Below, in pieces: positions 47,321 through 55,721 of a stretch of 64,000 nt of DNA; position 1 is the stretch's first letter; every line of letters begins with the position of its first letter. Below the pieces are notes generated by a model. The model had not been told where the DNA came from. It worked only from the letters and a program-made list of their open reading frames with translations, and did no database searches. The DNA lies in NCBI RefSeq assembly GCF_900117445.1, contig NZ_FPEJ01000001.1, forward strand, positions 362,501-426,500. The letters are read 5' to 3'. Origin of the DNA: Hyphomicrobium sp. NDB2Meth4 (lineage in GTDB: Bacteria; Pseudomonadota; Alphaproteobacteria; Rhizobiales; Hyphomicrobiaceae). The translations under genes and the position numbers were made by a program.

Positions 47321-47432
47321 CTTCAGCGAGGCGTGCATTGCACGCCTCGCTCAGGGCCAGAGGGGCCCCGGGCCGGGCTATCCACTCGCGCGACAACCGC
47401 CGCACAAACAGCTTCCCTCAGCCCGTGTCGCC
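47321..47432. repeat. hairpin-rich convergent-junction repeat, copy C, including copA terminator
   Basis: It begins with a perfect 12-bp hairpin AGCGAGGCGTGC-ATT-GCACGCCTCGCT (47325-47351), a probable copA terminator, then GGGCCAGAGGGGCCCC, then the core CAGCTTCCCTCAGCCCGTGT (from 47409). The core shares 18 of 20 bases with copy B. Confidence 0.55.
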
Positions 47433-47434
47433 AC

Positions 47435-48934
47435 TTACTGGCTCGGCATCGTGTTGAAGCGCGCCTTCTGCTCATCGCTCAGCGAATCGTAGAACCCGGT
47501 GAGAGCCGGACGGATCTCGTTCATCGCCGTCACCGTCGCCTTGAGCCTCTTGTCCATCGCGTCGAGACGCGCCGTCGTTGATGACGGAATGTCGGACGGA
47601 CAAGTGCCCTGCAGCATCGCGGCGGCCTTTGCCGAAACATCGTCCAGATGCTCGAGCGCTTCCTTCTGCTTGTCGTCCGGATCGACCGTCGCGATGATCT
47701 CCTGCGTCGGCACGTTGATGAACTCCTGGTTCTGCGTCGAGCACAGCTTCGCGGGCTGATCGGCCTTGTCGCCACCCAGCGCATCGAGCTTGGCGCGCTG
47801 ATCGGCTGACAGCGATCCGTCGAACTTGGCGAGCGGCATCTTCACCAGATCGAGCCCCTGCACCATCGCGTCGAGACGCTTCTGCAGCGCATCGAGACGG
47901 CCAACCGGCGTAAGCGGCGGAGAGTTGGGGCAGGACGCCTTGAGCAGGCTCTCGGCCTTGTTCGACGCCGATTCGAGCGCCTTCAGGTCGGCGAGCTGAT
48001 CACCGTGCGGATCGACACTGGCTTTGATCTTGTCGACCGGCAGGCCGCTCACGCCTGGAGCAAAGCCGGCGCAGGTTGCCATTTCCGGATTCTGACTGTC
48101 GTCCTGTGTAACTGGCGTAGAAGCAGCGGCCGATGATTGGTCGTTGCTGCCGCCGCCCGAAGGGCCGGAGCTGTAGACGTCCTGATGCGATTCACGCGCA
48201 TAGACGTAGTTGTTGTCCGACTGTGTCCACGCGGTTGCACCATAGCCACCCGACGGCCAAGCGTAAGCGCCGTACGGCCAGAACAGACCGCCCATGATGT
48301 AATCGACGCCGTAGTCCCAGAACGGCGCGCTGCCCGCGAAAGGCCACCACGCGAACGACCACATATCGCCCCAGGCAAACGGCCAGAACACACCGCCAGC
48401 CCAGCCCCAGCGGCAGTTGTAGCAGTTGAAGTTGCGAGCGTTCCAATTGTTGTTCCAGAACGCGTTGTGGTTCCAGTGGCCGGCGTTCACCGGCTGGTGC
48501 CAGTTGTTCCAGTTGTGAGCGAGGTCGTCACGGCGGTCATCGCGCCGGTCGTCCCTGCGATCGTCGCGGCGATCATCGGCGCGCTGGTCATCGTGGTGGT
48601 CATCGGCCGGGTGATCATCGGCGCGGTGGTCGTCGGCGTGGCGATCATCATTGCGACGATCGTCTGCGCGGTCGCGATCCTCCTGGTGCTCGGGCTCCCG
48701 GTGATCCTCGGCCCGCGGTGCGCGCATCTCCTCCTGGTGGAACTCAGGGCGGAAATCGCGACCACCACCGAAGTCCCGCATGCCGCCACCAAAGTCGCGC
48801 ATGCCACCGAAGTGGCCGCCACCAAAACCGCCACCGAAATGCCCGCCGCCACCACGCGCTTCCGCGTCCGTGACCAGTGCGAGTGCGCCAAGCGAAGCGG
48901 TTGCGGCCAGCGCAAGAGCCGTGCTGCGGATCAT
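47435..48934 (-). CDS. exported LTXXQ-type protein with His/Asp/Arg-rich repeats
   Basis: A 499-residue protein with a signal peptide (MIRSTALALAATASLGALAL). Then follow a glycine/phenylalanine-rich stretch (GGGHFGGGFGGG), a block of about 70 residues rich in Asp, His, Arg and Glu (tandem RRDD and ADDH repeats, residues about 65-140), a tryptophan/asparagine-rich segment, and two copies of a helical domain with degenerate LTXXQ motifs (FDGSLSADQRAKLDAL and FYDSLSDEQKARFNTM). LTXXQ is the Spy/CpxP periplasmic chaperone signature. The His/Asp block and position beside copA make metal binding possible, though unproven. A GGAGGGAA ribosome site precedes the ATG. Confidence 0.8.
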   Translation of the reverse strand: MIRSTALALAATASLGALALVTDAEARGGGGHFGGGFGGGHFGGMRDFGGGMRDFGGGRDFRPEFHQEEMRAPRAEDHREPEHQEDRDRADDRRNDDRHADDHRADDHPADDHHDDQRADDRRDDRRDDRRDDRRDDLAHNWNNWHQPVNAGHWNHNAFWNNNWNARNFNCYNCRWGWAGGVFWPFAWGDMWSFAWWPFAGSAPFWDYGVDYIMGGLFWPYGAYAWPSGGYGATAWTQSDNNYVYARESHQDVYSSGPSGGGSNDQSSAAASTPVTQDDSQNPEMATCAGFAPGVSGLPVDKIKASVDPHGDQLADLKALESASNKAESLLKASCPNSPPLTPVGRLDALQKRLDAMVQGLDLVKMPLAKFDGSLSADQRAKLDALGGDKADQPAKLCSTQNQEFINVPTQEIIATVDPDDKQKEALEHLDDVSAKAAAMLQGTCPSDIPSSTTARLDAMDKRLKATVTAMNEIRPALTGFYDSLSDEQKARFNTMPSQ

Positions 48935-49280
48935 GAATTCCCTCCAGGGAGCTGATGAAATGGCGCCGGCCGAACCCGTACAGAAATGCCCACCGACGTC
49001 TGAATGCTGGATAGCCTGGAAGGTATGACGAGAGCCTCATGAGCGCCGGGCGACCTTGGCCTAGCGCAAACAAAGGCTTCCGCATCTCGTTGTAGTTGTC
49101 ACGATCGCCGCAACCACTCGTCAGGAGTTGGTGATAGGACGTTTCCTGCCCCCAACCTGACGTTTAGGCCCGGTACGTCGTCATGCCACTGGTGAACAAG
49201 GCCGCGCATCACGATATGACGCTCCCCAACGGCCGCGCGCGCCGCTATTGATCCGTTCAGCTGCGGAGCCAGGAGTAACG
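48935..49280. other. 346-base divergent intergenic region
   Basis: Between the LTXXQ protein gene and aguA, reading outward on both sides. It must contain both promoters, but I see no clear consensus, RNA gene or small reading frame with a ribosome site, other than the AGGAG that belongs to aguA. Confidence 0.4.
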
Positions 49281-50303
49281 ATGCTTCCCGACGTGACCGA
49301 GACGACCATCACCGTGCCGCCCGAATGGGCGCTGCTGAAGGCCATCTGGACCGCCTGGCCGGCCAACGCCGATGAATGGAACGGCGACCTCGATGCGCCA
49401 CGCCGCGACGTCGCCGCCCTGGTGCACGCACTGGCCGAGGCGAACACGGTCCGGCTGCTGGTCAACGGCCCGGAAGCCGAGGCCTCCGCCCGCGCGGCCC
49501 TCGGCGGCGAGGCGGACTTCGTGCAAGCCCGCTACGGCGATATCTGGCTGCGCGATACCGGCCCCATCTTCGCCCGCACCCACCTCGGGCCCGTCGCGTT
49601 GCGCTTCGCAACCAACAGCTGGGGCGGCAAGTACGATCTGCCCGACGACGCCACTGTCGGAGACGAGGTGGCGGCGCTCGCCGACGCCCCCATCCGCCGC
49701 TTCCCCTTTGTGCTCGAAGGCGGCGCCGTCGACCATGACGGCGAGGGCACCGTCCTCACCACGCGCCAGACGCTGCTCAATCCAAACCGCAATGGCTGGA
49801 CCAAGGAGCAGGCAGAAGCGGCCCTCGCCGAAGCATTTGGCGCGCGCAAGGTCATCTGGATCGACGAAGGTCTGAAGAACGACCACACCGACGGACATAT
49901 CGACAATATCGCCCGCTTCGTCGGCCCCGGCCGCGTAGTTTGTCAGGCGCCCGCCGGCGAGGATGATCCCAACGCCGAAACGCTCAACGCCATCGCCGCG
50001 ACGCTCGAAGCGGCAACGGACGCGACCGGACGCAAGCTGGAGGTGACGCGCATTCCAGGCGTCGGCCTCTACCGTAACGCGCTCGGCGAGGTATCGCCCG
50101 CGTCACACATGAACTTCATCATCGCTAACAGTCTTGTCATCGTCCCCGTTTATGGGACGCCGACGCAGGACGCTGCGATCGCCGCGCTGCAGCAGGTGTT
50201 CCCCGATCACAAGGTCATCGGCGTACCGTCGAAGGGCCTGCTCGGCTGCGGCACCGCTGGCGGCGGATCGTTCCACTGCATCACCCAGCAGGAGCCGCGC
50301 TAG
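49281..50303 (+). CDS. aguA: agmatine deiminase
   Basis: A 340-residue enzyme of the guanidino-group-modifying fold that converts agmatine to N-carbamoylputrescine. The catalytic cysteine is in LLGCGTAGGGSFHCITQQ; the aspartate/histidine pair is in DHTDGHIDNIARFV; EWALLKAIWTAWPANADEW is the N-terminal signature. The start at MLPDVTET has AGGAG 6 bases upstream. Its stop is immediately followed by the aguB start, so the two steps are coupled. Confidence 0.95.
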   Translation: MLPDVTETTITVPPEWALLKAIWTAWPANADEWNGDLDAPRRDVAALVHALAEANTVRLLVNGPEAEASARAALGGEADFVQARYGDIWLRDTGPIFARTHLGPVALRFATNSWGGKYDLPDDATVGDEVAALADAPIRRFPFVLEGGAVDHDGEGTVLTTRQTLLNPNRNGWTKEQAEAALAEAFGARKVIWIDEGLKNDHTDGHIDNIARFVGPGRVVCQAPAGEDDPNAETLNAIAATLEAATDATGRKLEVTRIPGVGLYRNALGEVSPASHMNFIIANSLVIVPVYGTPTQDAAIAALQQVFPDHKVIGVPSKGLLGCGTAGGGSFHCITQQEPR

Positions 50304-51164
50304 ATGTCGAACCGCACGCTCACTGTCGCCGGCATCCAGACTTGGTATGGCCACGACCTGCGCGACAACATCGCCCGCACCGAAGCCTTCGTGCGCGAGG
50401 CCGCTAAAGAAGGCGCTCAAGTCGTGCTGCCCTCAGAGCTGTTCCAGGGCATCTACTTCTGCACGCGCCAGGATCCGAAATGGTTCACCACCGCATTCCC
50501 GGTGGGCGAGCACCCGTGCGTGCTCGCGCTGCAGAAGCTCGCCGCCGAACTCGAGATCGTCATCCCCATCTCGTTCTTCGAGAAAGACGGCCCGCGCTAT
50601 TACAATTCCATCGCCATTGCTGACACTGATGGCGCGATCCTTGGCGTCTACCGCAAGAGCCACATTCCTGATGGTCCCGGCTATCAGGAGAAGTACTACT
50701 TCCGGCCCGGCGACACCGGCTTTAAGACCTGGAAGACGAAGCCCGCGCACATCGGCGTCGGGATCTGCTGGGACCAATGGTTCCCCGAATGCGCGCGCGC
50801 TATGGCTGTCGCCGGCGCAGAGGTGCTGTTCTATCCCACCGCCATCGGATCCGAGCCCTACGACACGAGCCTCGACACGCACTTGCAGTGGCAGCGTGCC
50901 ATGCAGGGCCACGCCGTCTCCAACGCTGTGCCCATCATAGCTGCCAACCGCATCGGCCTGGAGGAAAACGACGGAGCACAGCAGCGCTTCTACGGCCACT
51001 CCTTCATCGCCGATCACCGCGGCGAGATCGTGCAGTCGTTCGGCGCACACGAGGAAGGCGTGCTCGTGCACACCTTCGACCTCGATGAAATCGAGAGCTA
51101 CCGGGCCGACTGGGGCTTCTTCCGCGACCGCCGCACCGACCTCTACGCCAAGAGCATCATCTGA
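50304..51164 (+). CDS. aguB: N-carbamoylputrescine amidase
   Basis: A 286-residue nitrilase-superfamily enzyme that hydrolyses N-carbamoylputrescine to putrescine, carbon dioxide and ammonia. The Glu-Lys-Cys triad is visible: LPSELFQGIYF, GVYRKSHIPDGPGY and GVGICWDQWFPECARA. With aguA it gives arginine-derived putrescine. The ATG directly abuts the aguA stop. Confidence 0.95.
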   Translation: MSNRTLTVAGIQTWYGHDLRDNIARTEAFVREAAKEGAQVVLPSELFQGIYFCTRQDPKWFTTAFPVGEHPCVLALQKLAAELEIVIPISFFEKDGPRYYNSIAIADTDGAILGVYRKSHIPDGPGYQEKYYFRPGDTGFKTWKTKPAHIGVGICWDQWFPECARAMAVAGAEVLFYPTAIGSEPYDTSLDTHLQWQRAMQGHAVSNAVPIIAANRIGLEENDGAQQRFYGHSFIADHRGEIVQSFGAHEEGVLVHTFDLDEIESYRADWGFFRDRRTDLYAKSII

Positions 51165-51254
51165 CCGAGGTCAAGCAGTCGTTTGCCACCCGGCTTGCCG
51201 CCCGAATATCCTGCGTCTCCCCAACCGGCGAACCGGCAGCAACGGACGCAGGAC

Positions 51255-52034
51255 ATGCCCACGAAAGAAGCGGAGCAGCACCGGCCCTCCGAGGCTTCGT
51301 TCGAGTACCGGTTACAGCACACACCGGCGGGCGTGGTGCTGCTTGACCCTGACCTCTCGATCCGCTCCGTAAACCCCGTTGCTCAACGGCTGCTGGCCTC
51401 AGGCAGAGCACCTGTCTTGGGCGCCAACATCGTGGACCTTCATCCCCAGCAAGCGCGCGACAAAATCGCCTGGCTGATCGAGCGCGCACGAACGTCGCCC
51501 GACGGAAACGCTTCCCTCCTCGTGGCCACTGCCGGCGCCAGCATGGTCGCCAAGGTCAGCCGTCTCGATGGCGGCGACGGCGCGTTGACTGGCTATTGCA
51601 TGATCGTCCACGCTCTTTCTAACGCACCCGTCATGGGCCAGATCACTGGCACGAACGCAGGTTCAGACGGCAAGCTGCCCGCCGATGCCCTCTGCCCGCT
51701 GATGAAGCTCCCGCTGGTGCGCGGAAAGACGGATGTCATCAGTCTCATCGATGTTGCCGATGTCGTATGCCTGGTTGCGCAGGGGCACTACGCCGAAGCC
51801 AAGACCCTTTCCTATTCGGCCTTCTGCCCGCGCCCGCTCGCCGATCTGGAACGCCGCCTCGATCCGGCAGCCTTCCTGCGGGTGCACCGCCGCTATGTCG
51901 TGAACATGCGCCACGTGCGCGGCGCCGAGCGCTTGGACGGCAGCTGGCACCTCATCCTTGCAGACCAAGCCGCAACACGCATTCCCGTCAGCCGCACCAA
52001 GGTCGAGACAGTCCGCCGGCTACTGGCGGTCTGA
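51255..52034 (+). CDS. rcoM: RcoM-like PAS-LytTR transcription regulator, candidate CO sensor
   Basis: A 259-residue protein with an N-terminal PAS domain (FEYRLQHTPAGVVLLDPDLSI, residues about 16-120) and a C-terminal LytTR DNA-binding domain (LADLERRLDPAAFLRVHRRY, residues about 165-259). This rare PAS-LytTR pairing is that of RcoM, which binds heme in the PAS domain and activates genes when CO binds. His63 (in VDLHPQQARDK) sits where RcoM has its heme-binding histidine, as I recall it; Met97 or Cys115 could be the second ligand. The next gene is cowN, which supports the call strongly. The ATG at 51255 has GGA only one base away, so the ribosome site is poor. Confidence 0.75.
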   Translation: MPTKEAEQHRPSEASFEYRLQHTPAGVVLLDPDLSIRSVNPVAQRLLASGRAPVLGANIVDLHPQQARDKIAWLIERARTSPDGNASLLVATAGASMVAKVSRLDGGDGALTGYCMIVHALSNAPVMGQITGTNAGSDGKLPADALCPLMKLPLVRGKTDVISLIDVADVVCLVAQGHYAEAKTLSYSAFCPRPLADLERRLDPAAFLRVHRRYVVNMRHVRGAERLDGSWHLILADQAATRIPVSRTKVETVRRLLAV

Positions 52035-52070
52035 GCCGCCGTTCGTGCAGCTCTGATGCAGCCCATGCAC

Positions 52071-52091
52071 GACGCTCGTAGCCCGAGCGTC
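52071..52091. promoter_or_regulatory. inverted repeat between rcoM and cowN
   Basis: GACGCTCG-TAGCC-CGAGCGTC, a perfect 8-bp stem 80 bases before cowN. It lacks a T-run, so it could be an operator or a weak terminator of rcoM. RcoM sites are usually described as direct repeats, so it need not be the RcoM site. Confidence 0.4.
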
Positions 52092-52171
52092 TGACGTTGA
52101 GGCCACCACGCCGTCACGCCACCTTCCCGCAACGCGCTCGCCCGCGTCTCCAGGAACCTGAAAGGTGTCCG

Positions 52172-52489
52172 ATGACATCATCTCTCGATAGCCTCGCCAT
52201 TCCGGCGCAGCCCGACCGTTACCTGACGTTCCGCGGCATCGACTTTGAGGGCAACATGCGGGCCGTACTCGGGCACCTGCGCCGCTACATCGATGATCCA
52301 GCGCACGCCAACCCGTTCTGGGATCGCTTCCTACAGCGCCTCACGAGCGCCGAGACCGGCGGCTCGGCGATTTACGATAAGCTCCTGCTACTGCATTCGC
52401 ACACGTACTACATGGCCGAGCTGTTCGAGGACCATGACGACGACGCAGCAATTACCGCCCTGAAGAAGCTCGAAGAGGAGTGCTTCTGA
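52172..52489 (+). CDS. cowN: CowN, protects nitrogenase from carbon monoxide
   Basis: A 105-residue soluble protein matching the CowN family: [19 protein letters not shown], then [20 protein letters not shown], the [20 protein letters not shown] stretch and the closing KKLEEECF. CowN lets N2-fixing growth continue in the presence of CO by protecting nitrogenase. No nif gene is in the window. The start at MTSSLDSL follows AAAGGTG. Gene order rcoM-cowN fits CO-controlled expression. Confidence 0.85.
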   Translation: MTSSLDSLAIPAQPDRYLTFRGIDFEGNMRAVLGHLRRYIDDPAHANPFWDRFLQRLTSAETGGSAIYDKLLLLHSHTYYMAELFEDHDDDAAITALKKLEEECF

Positions 52490-52497
52490 AACACGGC

Positions 52498-52521
52498 GAC
52501 GCCGCCAACAAGAGCGGCGTC
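52498..52521. terminator. hairpin between convergent cowN and glycerate kinase genes
   Basis: GACGCCGC (52498-52505) pairs perfectly with GCGGCGTC (52514-52521) over an 8-base loop. There is no T-run on either side, so termination efficiency is uncertain, but its place between two stop codons suggests a shared terminator. Confidence 0.5.
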
Positions 52522-52546
52522 TCCCCGGCGCGAGCCAGGTGTCAGT

Positions 52547-53701
52547 TCAGGCCTTCGGCATCCGCTGACCGATCGCGATCAGGCGCGCAGCACGCTCCGC
52601 GGCGTCCTGCAAATACTGGCGCGATTTCTTGATCGCTACCTCGAGCGGCATCGCGTTCGGCGTCGCTGTCTCCAGTCCGTCGATCCCGTGCGCAAACACG
52701 CCGCCGGCATCGTCCGCGAGGCCACCGCCGATCGCGACGACCGGAACGCCATGCTTGCGTGCCGCGGCAGCAACGCCCGACGGCGTCTTGCCGAACGCGG
52801 TCTGGAAGTCGACCCGGCCCTCGCCCGTCACGGCCAGGAATGCGCCTTGCATCTGATCTTCGAGGCGCGTCGCCGCAACGACGAGCTCGACACCGCGCTT
52901 CAATTCGGCGTTCGTGAAGGCCATCAGGCCTGCACCAATGCCGCCGCCGGCGCCCGCGCCCGGGCGATCGATGACATCAGCACCGATGCTGCGTTTAATG
53001 ACGTGCGCAAAGTGAGCGAGGTTCTTGTCGAGCTGCTCAACCATCTCCGGCGTAGCACCCTTCTGCGGACCATAGACCCGCGAGGCACCCTTCTCGCCGC
53101 ACAGTGGATTGGTAACGTCGCACGCGACGCTGATATGGATTTTCGCCAGACCCGGATTGACGGCCGACATATCGACCGCCTGCACCTTGTCCAGGTGTCC
53201 GCCCGCGATGAGATCGGGGATCAGCGCTCCGCCGAAATTGAGGAACCGCACGCCAAGCGCCTGCGCCAGGCCGGCACCGGCATCGTTGGTTGCCGAACCG
53301 CCGATGCCGAGAATGATCTCGGTCACGCCACGGTTGATGGCATCAGCGATCAGTTCGCCCGTGCCGAACGTCGTGGCAACCAACGGGTTGCGCTGTTCTT
53401 TGGGCACCAGTGGCAGGCCGGACGCCTCTGCCATCTCGATCACCGCGGTGCGGCCGTCGCCCAACAGGCCATAGGACGCGAGCACCCGCGCGCCCATCGG
53501 CCCTGATACCTCGACCTTGACGATCTGCCCGCCCGTCGCATCGACCAGCGATTGCACAGTGCCCTCGCCGCCATCGGCCATCGGCACCTTCACGTAGGTG
53601 GCGTCCGGCCAGACCCTTTTGAGGCCCGTCTCGATCTCAGTCGCCACTTCTAGGGAGGTGAGGTTTTCTTTGAACGAGTCGGGAGCGATAACGATCTTCA
53701 T
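52547..53701 (-). CDS. glxK: glycerate 2-kinase, type I (GarK/GlxK family)
   Basis: A 384-residue kinase that phosphorylates D-glycerate to 2-phosphoglycerate. MKIVIAPDSFKENLTSLEVA, MADGGEGTVQSLVDA, GIGGSATNDAGAGLAQALG and TGEGRVDFQTAFGKTPSGVA are signature blocks of the type I family. It would link hydroxypyruvate/glyoxylate metabolism to glycolysis. No glyoxylate carboligase gene is adjacent. Confidence 0.94.
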   Translation of the reverse strand: MKIVIAPDSFKENLTSLEVATEIETGLKRVWPDATYVKVPMADGGEGTVQSLVDATGGQIVKVEVSGPMGARVLASYGLLGDGRTAVIEMAEASGLPLVPKEQRNPLVATTFGTGELIADAINRGVTEIILGIGGSATNDAGAGLAQALGVRFLNFGGALIPDLIAGGHLDKVQAVDMSAVNPGLAKIHISVACDVTNPLCGEKGASRVYGPQKGATPEMVEQLDKNLAHFAHVIKRSIGADVIDRPGAGAGGGIGAGLMAFTNAELKRGVELVVAATRLEDQMQGAFLAVTGEGRVDFQTAFGKTPSGVAAAARKHGVPVVAIGGGLADDAGGVFAHGIDGLETATPNAMPLEVAIKKSRQYLQDAAERAARLIAIGQRMPKA

Positions 53702-54105
53702 TGAGCACTTCTTCTCACGGACGCTTGCGCGCCAACGGCTAATCGGCGTCAGGATACTGGGAAAGCATGCACTGTGTCGCGTGCTTGATTAAAGTTGCTT
53801 TCTTTGCCGAGGGTGGCCCGAAAGCCATCACTGAGCATGGTTAAAGATGCCCGAGCACTCGTACGCAAGTCCCCTCTTGGGGATCCCCTGCCCGCCTGCC
53901 CTTACGGTCATTTTTTAACGTTGCCTACCAAATACTTGCACTCCGGAGCAACCGCCGCAATCGCAACGACTGACGGCTCGGCGCAGCAGCGGGCCTCGCC
54001 CTTCGCGATTTGGTATCGCGCCTTCGTGGCCACCCCGTGGTCCACGGGGGCAACGCAGGATGGCAATATCGTGCGGCGAACCCACTCTCTATCGAAAGGA
54101 CAAGC
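53702..54105. other. 404-base intergenic region with a perfect 17-bp palindrome
   Basis: Upstream of the glycerate kinase gene and of a small unknown gene. It contains CCCCGTGG-T-CCACGGGG (54033-54049), operator-like in form, and GGGGATCCCC near 53878. Reading frames on both strands here have no good ribosome site or recognisable product. Confidence 0.4.
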
Positions 54106-54345
54106 GTGAGCACCTTCACCGTACGTCGTGGCTATCGCTACCGCGCCGAGATCTCTCTCGGCGTGCTCGAAAGCTTGGCGGGCAACGAAGCCGTCGCCGC
54201 TCGATTGCGAGATGCTGGATTCATCGATGTTAGCGTTGCGGGAGCCGGACGCAGACGCGTTGCTGAAGGGCTCTGGCCGAACGCCGATGCAAGCGCCCCC
54301 ATGCCCCACCAGATAACCGCCGTAACAGAAATTGAAGCCGCCTAG
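54106..54345 (+). CDS. small protein, unknown function
   Basis: A 79-residue protein starting with GTG, with AAAGGA 6 bases upstream. The sequence (STFTVRRGYRYRAEISLGVL, then LRDAGFIDVSVAGAGRRRVAEG) looks folded: alternating beta strands and a helix, with the closing stretch MPHQITAVTEIEAA. I do not recognise a family. The isolated position, between two regions without known genes, suggests an accessory gene. Confidence 0.55.
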   Translation: MSTFTVRRGYRYRAEISLGVLESLAGNEAVAARLRDAGFIDVSVAGAGRRRVAEGLWPNADASAPMPHQITAVTEIEAA

Positions 54346-54387
54346 TTCGGTGCCCAAGTGGCAGTAACTGCGTTCCAAATTGCCTAA

Positions 54388-54435
54388 TCCGCGGGCGATT
54401 ATCCGCGCCTGTCCGCGGGCGTTCATCCACGACTG
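54388..54435 (+). repeat. two 24-bp tandem direct repeats
   Basis: Unit 1 (54388-54411) and unit 2 (54412-54435) both start TCCGCGGGCG, share ATCC in the middle and end CTG; 20 of 24 bases agree. They lie in the 364-base region (54346-54709) between two small genes, which otherwise shows no supported gene. Confidence 0.7.
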
Positions 54436-54709
54436 CATGACCTACCGCGAGGAAAATCAGGTTCCCCGAATCACACTGGTAAACGCCCGCGCACCGCTGC
54501 ACAGAAGATGTGCGCCACAACAGACAATCAGTGGACTGATTCTATTCAATTGAGGGGCTTGCTTTGCTTGACTGAGCTGGCAGAATGCCTGGCCTGATCA
54601 GGAAGCTTGGTTGGGCTCTCGCGGAAATTGCTGGCGACGATCCCATCAGTATCCTGCGGCCGACGCCACGGTCGCTCATACCGGAGCTGGTGAGAAGGGT
54701 TTAGGGGAA

Positions 54710-55156
54710 ATGCAGCTGGACGAATGTCGCGCCCGGGTCATTCTCGAGGCTACGCATGCAGCCTGGAGCAATGGGGACATTGAGGGCGCCACTCGCCACA
54801 TTTGCGATGACCTCACCTATTTCTGCAACACAGGCGGACCTGACGGCGGCCCCCTCACCATCACCGGCAAGGTGGCCTACCGCGAAACGCTACGGCAGAT
54901 TCTCGAGGTCGCCGAGAGCGTCTCGGTGTCCGAGTACTTCCGTTTTCATGACGGCATCGGGCGCGCCAAGATCGAGTGCTACATCCGGCACAAGACGACC
55001 CGTCACACCCTGGTTGGCTCCTATCGTCAGCTCATCACGTACCGCGACGATAAAATCGCGCGGTTGGAAGAGTTCCATGACGCAGCCAAGATGATCGCCT
55101 TCTGGCGCATGATCTCTGGCGAAGCAGCAATCGAGAAGGCCCTGCTCGCCGAGTGA
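54710..55156 (+). CDS. SnoaL-like (NTF2-fold) protein, paralogue
   Basis: A 148-residue NTF2-fold protein: ARVILEATHAAWSNGDIEGAT, then TYFCNTGGPDGGPLTITGKV and a closing stretch LITYRDDKIARLEEFHDAAK. It resembles the protein at 19162-19584 along its length (helix 1 AAHEIWNRRD, end RILRMDEYHDAAALSS), so the two are paralogues. The function is unknown. The start at MQLDECRA follows AGGGGA; an upstream frame of 33 codons was rejected. Confidence 0.78.
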   Translation: MQLDECRARVILEATHAAWSNGDIEGATRHICDDLTYFCNTGGPDGGPLTITGKVAYRETLRQILEVAESVSVSEYFRFHDGIGRAKIECYIRHKTTRHTLVGSYRQLITYRDDKIARLEEFHDAAKMIAFWRMISGEAAIEKALLAE

Positions 55157-55189
55157 CGCAGCGAGGCTGAGCCACGTCGGCTCGGACAC

Positions 55190-55393
55190 CTACCAGCGAC
55201 GCCAACGCCACCACCAATTGCGATGCCCCCGCCAGCGGCGCCAGCCTGCTTGTTCGACGATCATTGACCTATGCGCGCTGGAGCCGGGGACAGCGCTGAA
55301 ACCACTGACCGGAGCGGCCCGGGTCGGCGTTCCTGCTAGGGCAGACATCACCAACAACGCCGCCAAGGCGGGCAAAAGAGCGTAGCGTGACAT
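55190..55393 (-). CDS. small secreted Trp/Arg-rich protein
   Basis: A 67-residue protein: a clear signal peptide (MSRYALLPALAALLVMSALA, cut near TRA-AP), then about 40 residues ending in a remarkable run of alternating tryptophan and arginine (GWRRWRGHRNWWWRWRRW). GGAGA precedes the ATG at 55393. Tryptophan/arginine-rich tails occur in cationic membrane-active peptides, but similar short exported proteins of unknown function are also common in Rhizobiales. No immunity or maturation gene was seen. Confidence 0.6.
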   Translation of the reverse strand: MSRYALLPALAALLVMSALAGTPTRAAPVSGFSAVPGSSAHRSMIVEQAGWRRWRGHRNWWWRWRRW

Positions 55394-55512
55394 GAACAAA
55401 GTCTCCAACATCACCGATGGAGAGCATATTCAAACCGCGCCAATCACCGCTTAGTACGCCCGCAGAAAATTGCCTCAAACACTCCCCATCGGAGAAGCTT
55501 GGCGCCTACCAC

Positions 55513-55553
55513 AAAAAAAAAGAGGTGCCAGCCGATCGCTCGGCAGCGGCACC
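55513..55553 (-). terminator. rho-independent terminator of the two-component operon
   Basis: On the minus strand, GGTGCC pairs with GGCACC and an inner CCGA/CGGC stem, then nine Ts (55521-55513). It lies about 170 bases after the stop of the hybrid kinase gene. Confidence 0.85.
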
Positions 55554-55721
55554 CCAGAATTGACCACGCGGCCCCGGGAATGGGAATTCTTGGGAAGGGC
55601 CTTCCTCCTAGGGAAAGGGATAGTGGCTGCGAAGAATGTGCTCCAACTCCCGCCTCGAAGACTTGACCTTGATCAACACTCAACGTCGCAGCCTCGCAAA
55701 GCTCAAACGCCGTCCGCCCAA

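Noticed and set aside
48490-48680. Repeats inside the LTXXQ gene as a separate DNA element
   Set aside because: They are codon-level repeats for RRDD and ADDH within one open frame, so protein low complexity explains them.
53908-54438. A 176-codon open frame on the minus strand in the sparse patch
   Set aside because: It runs over the better-supported small gene at 54106, lacks a ribosome site and has no recognisable domain or signal peptide.
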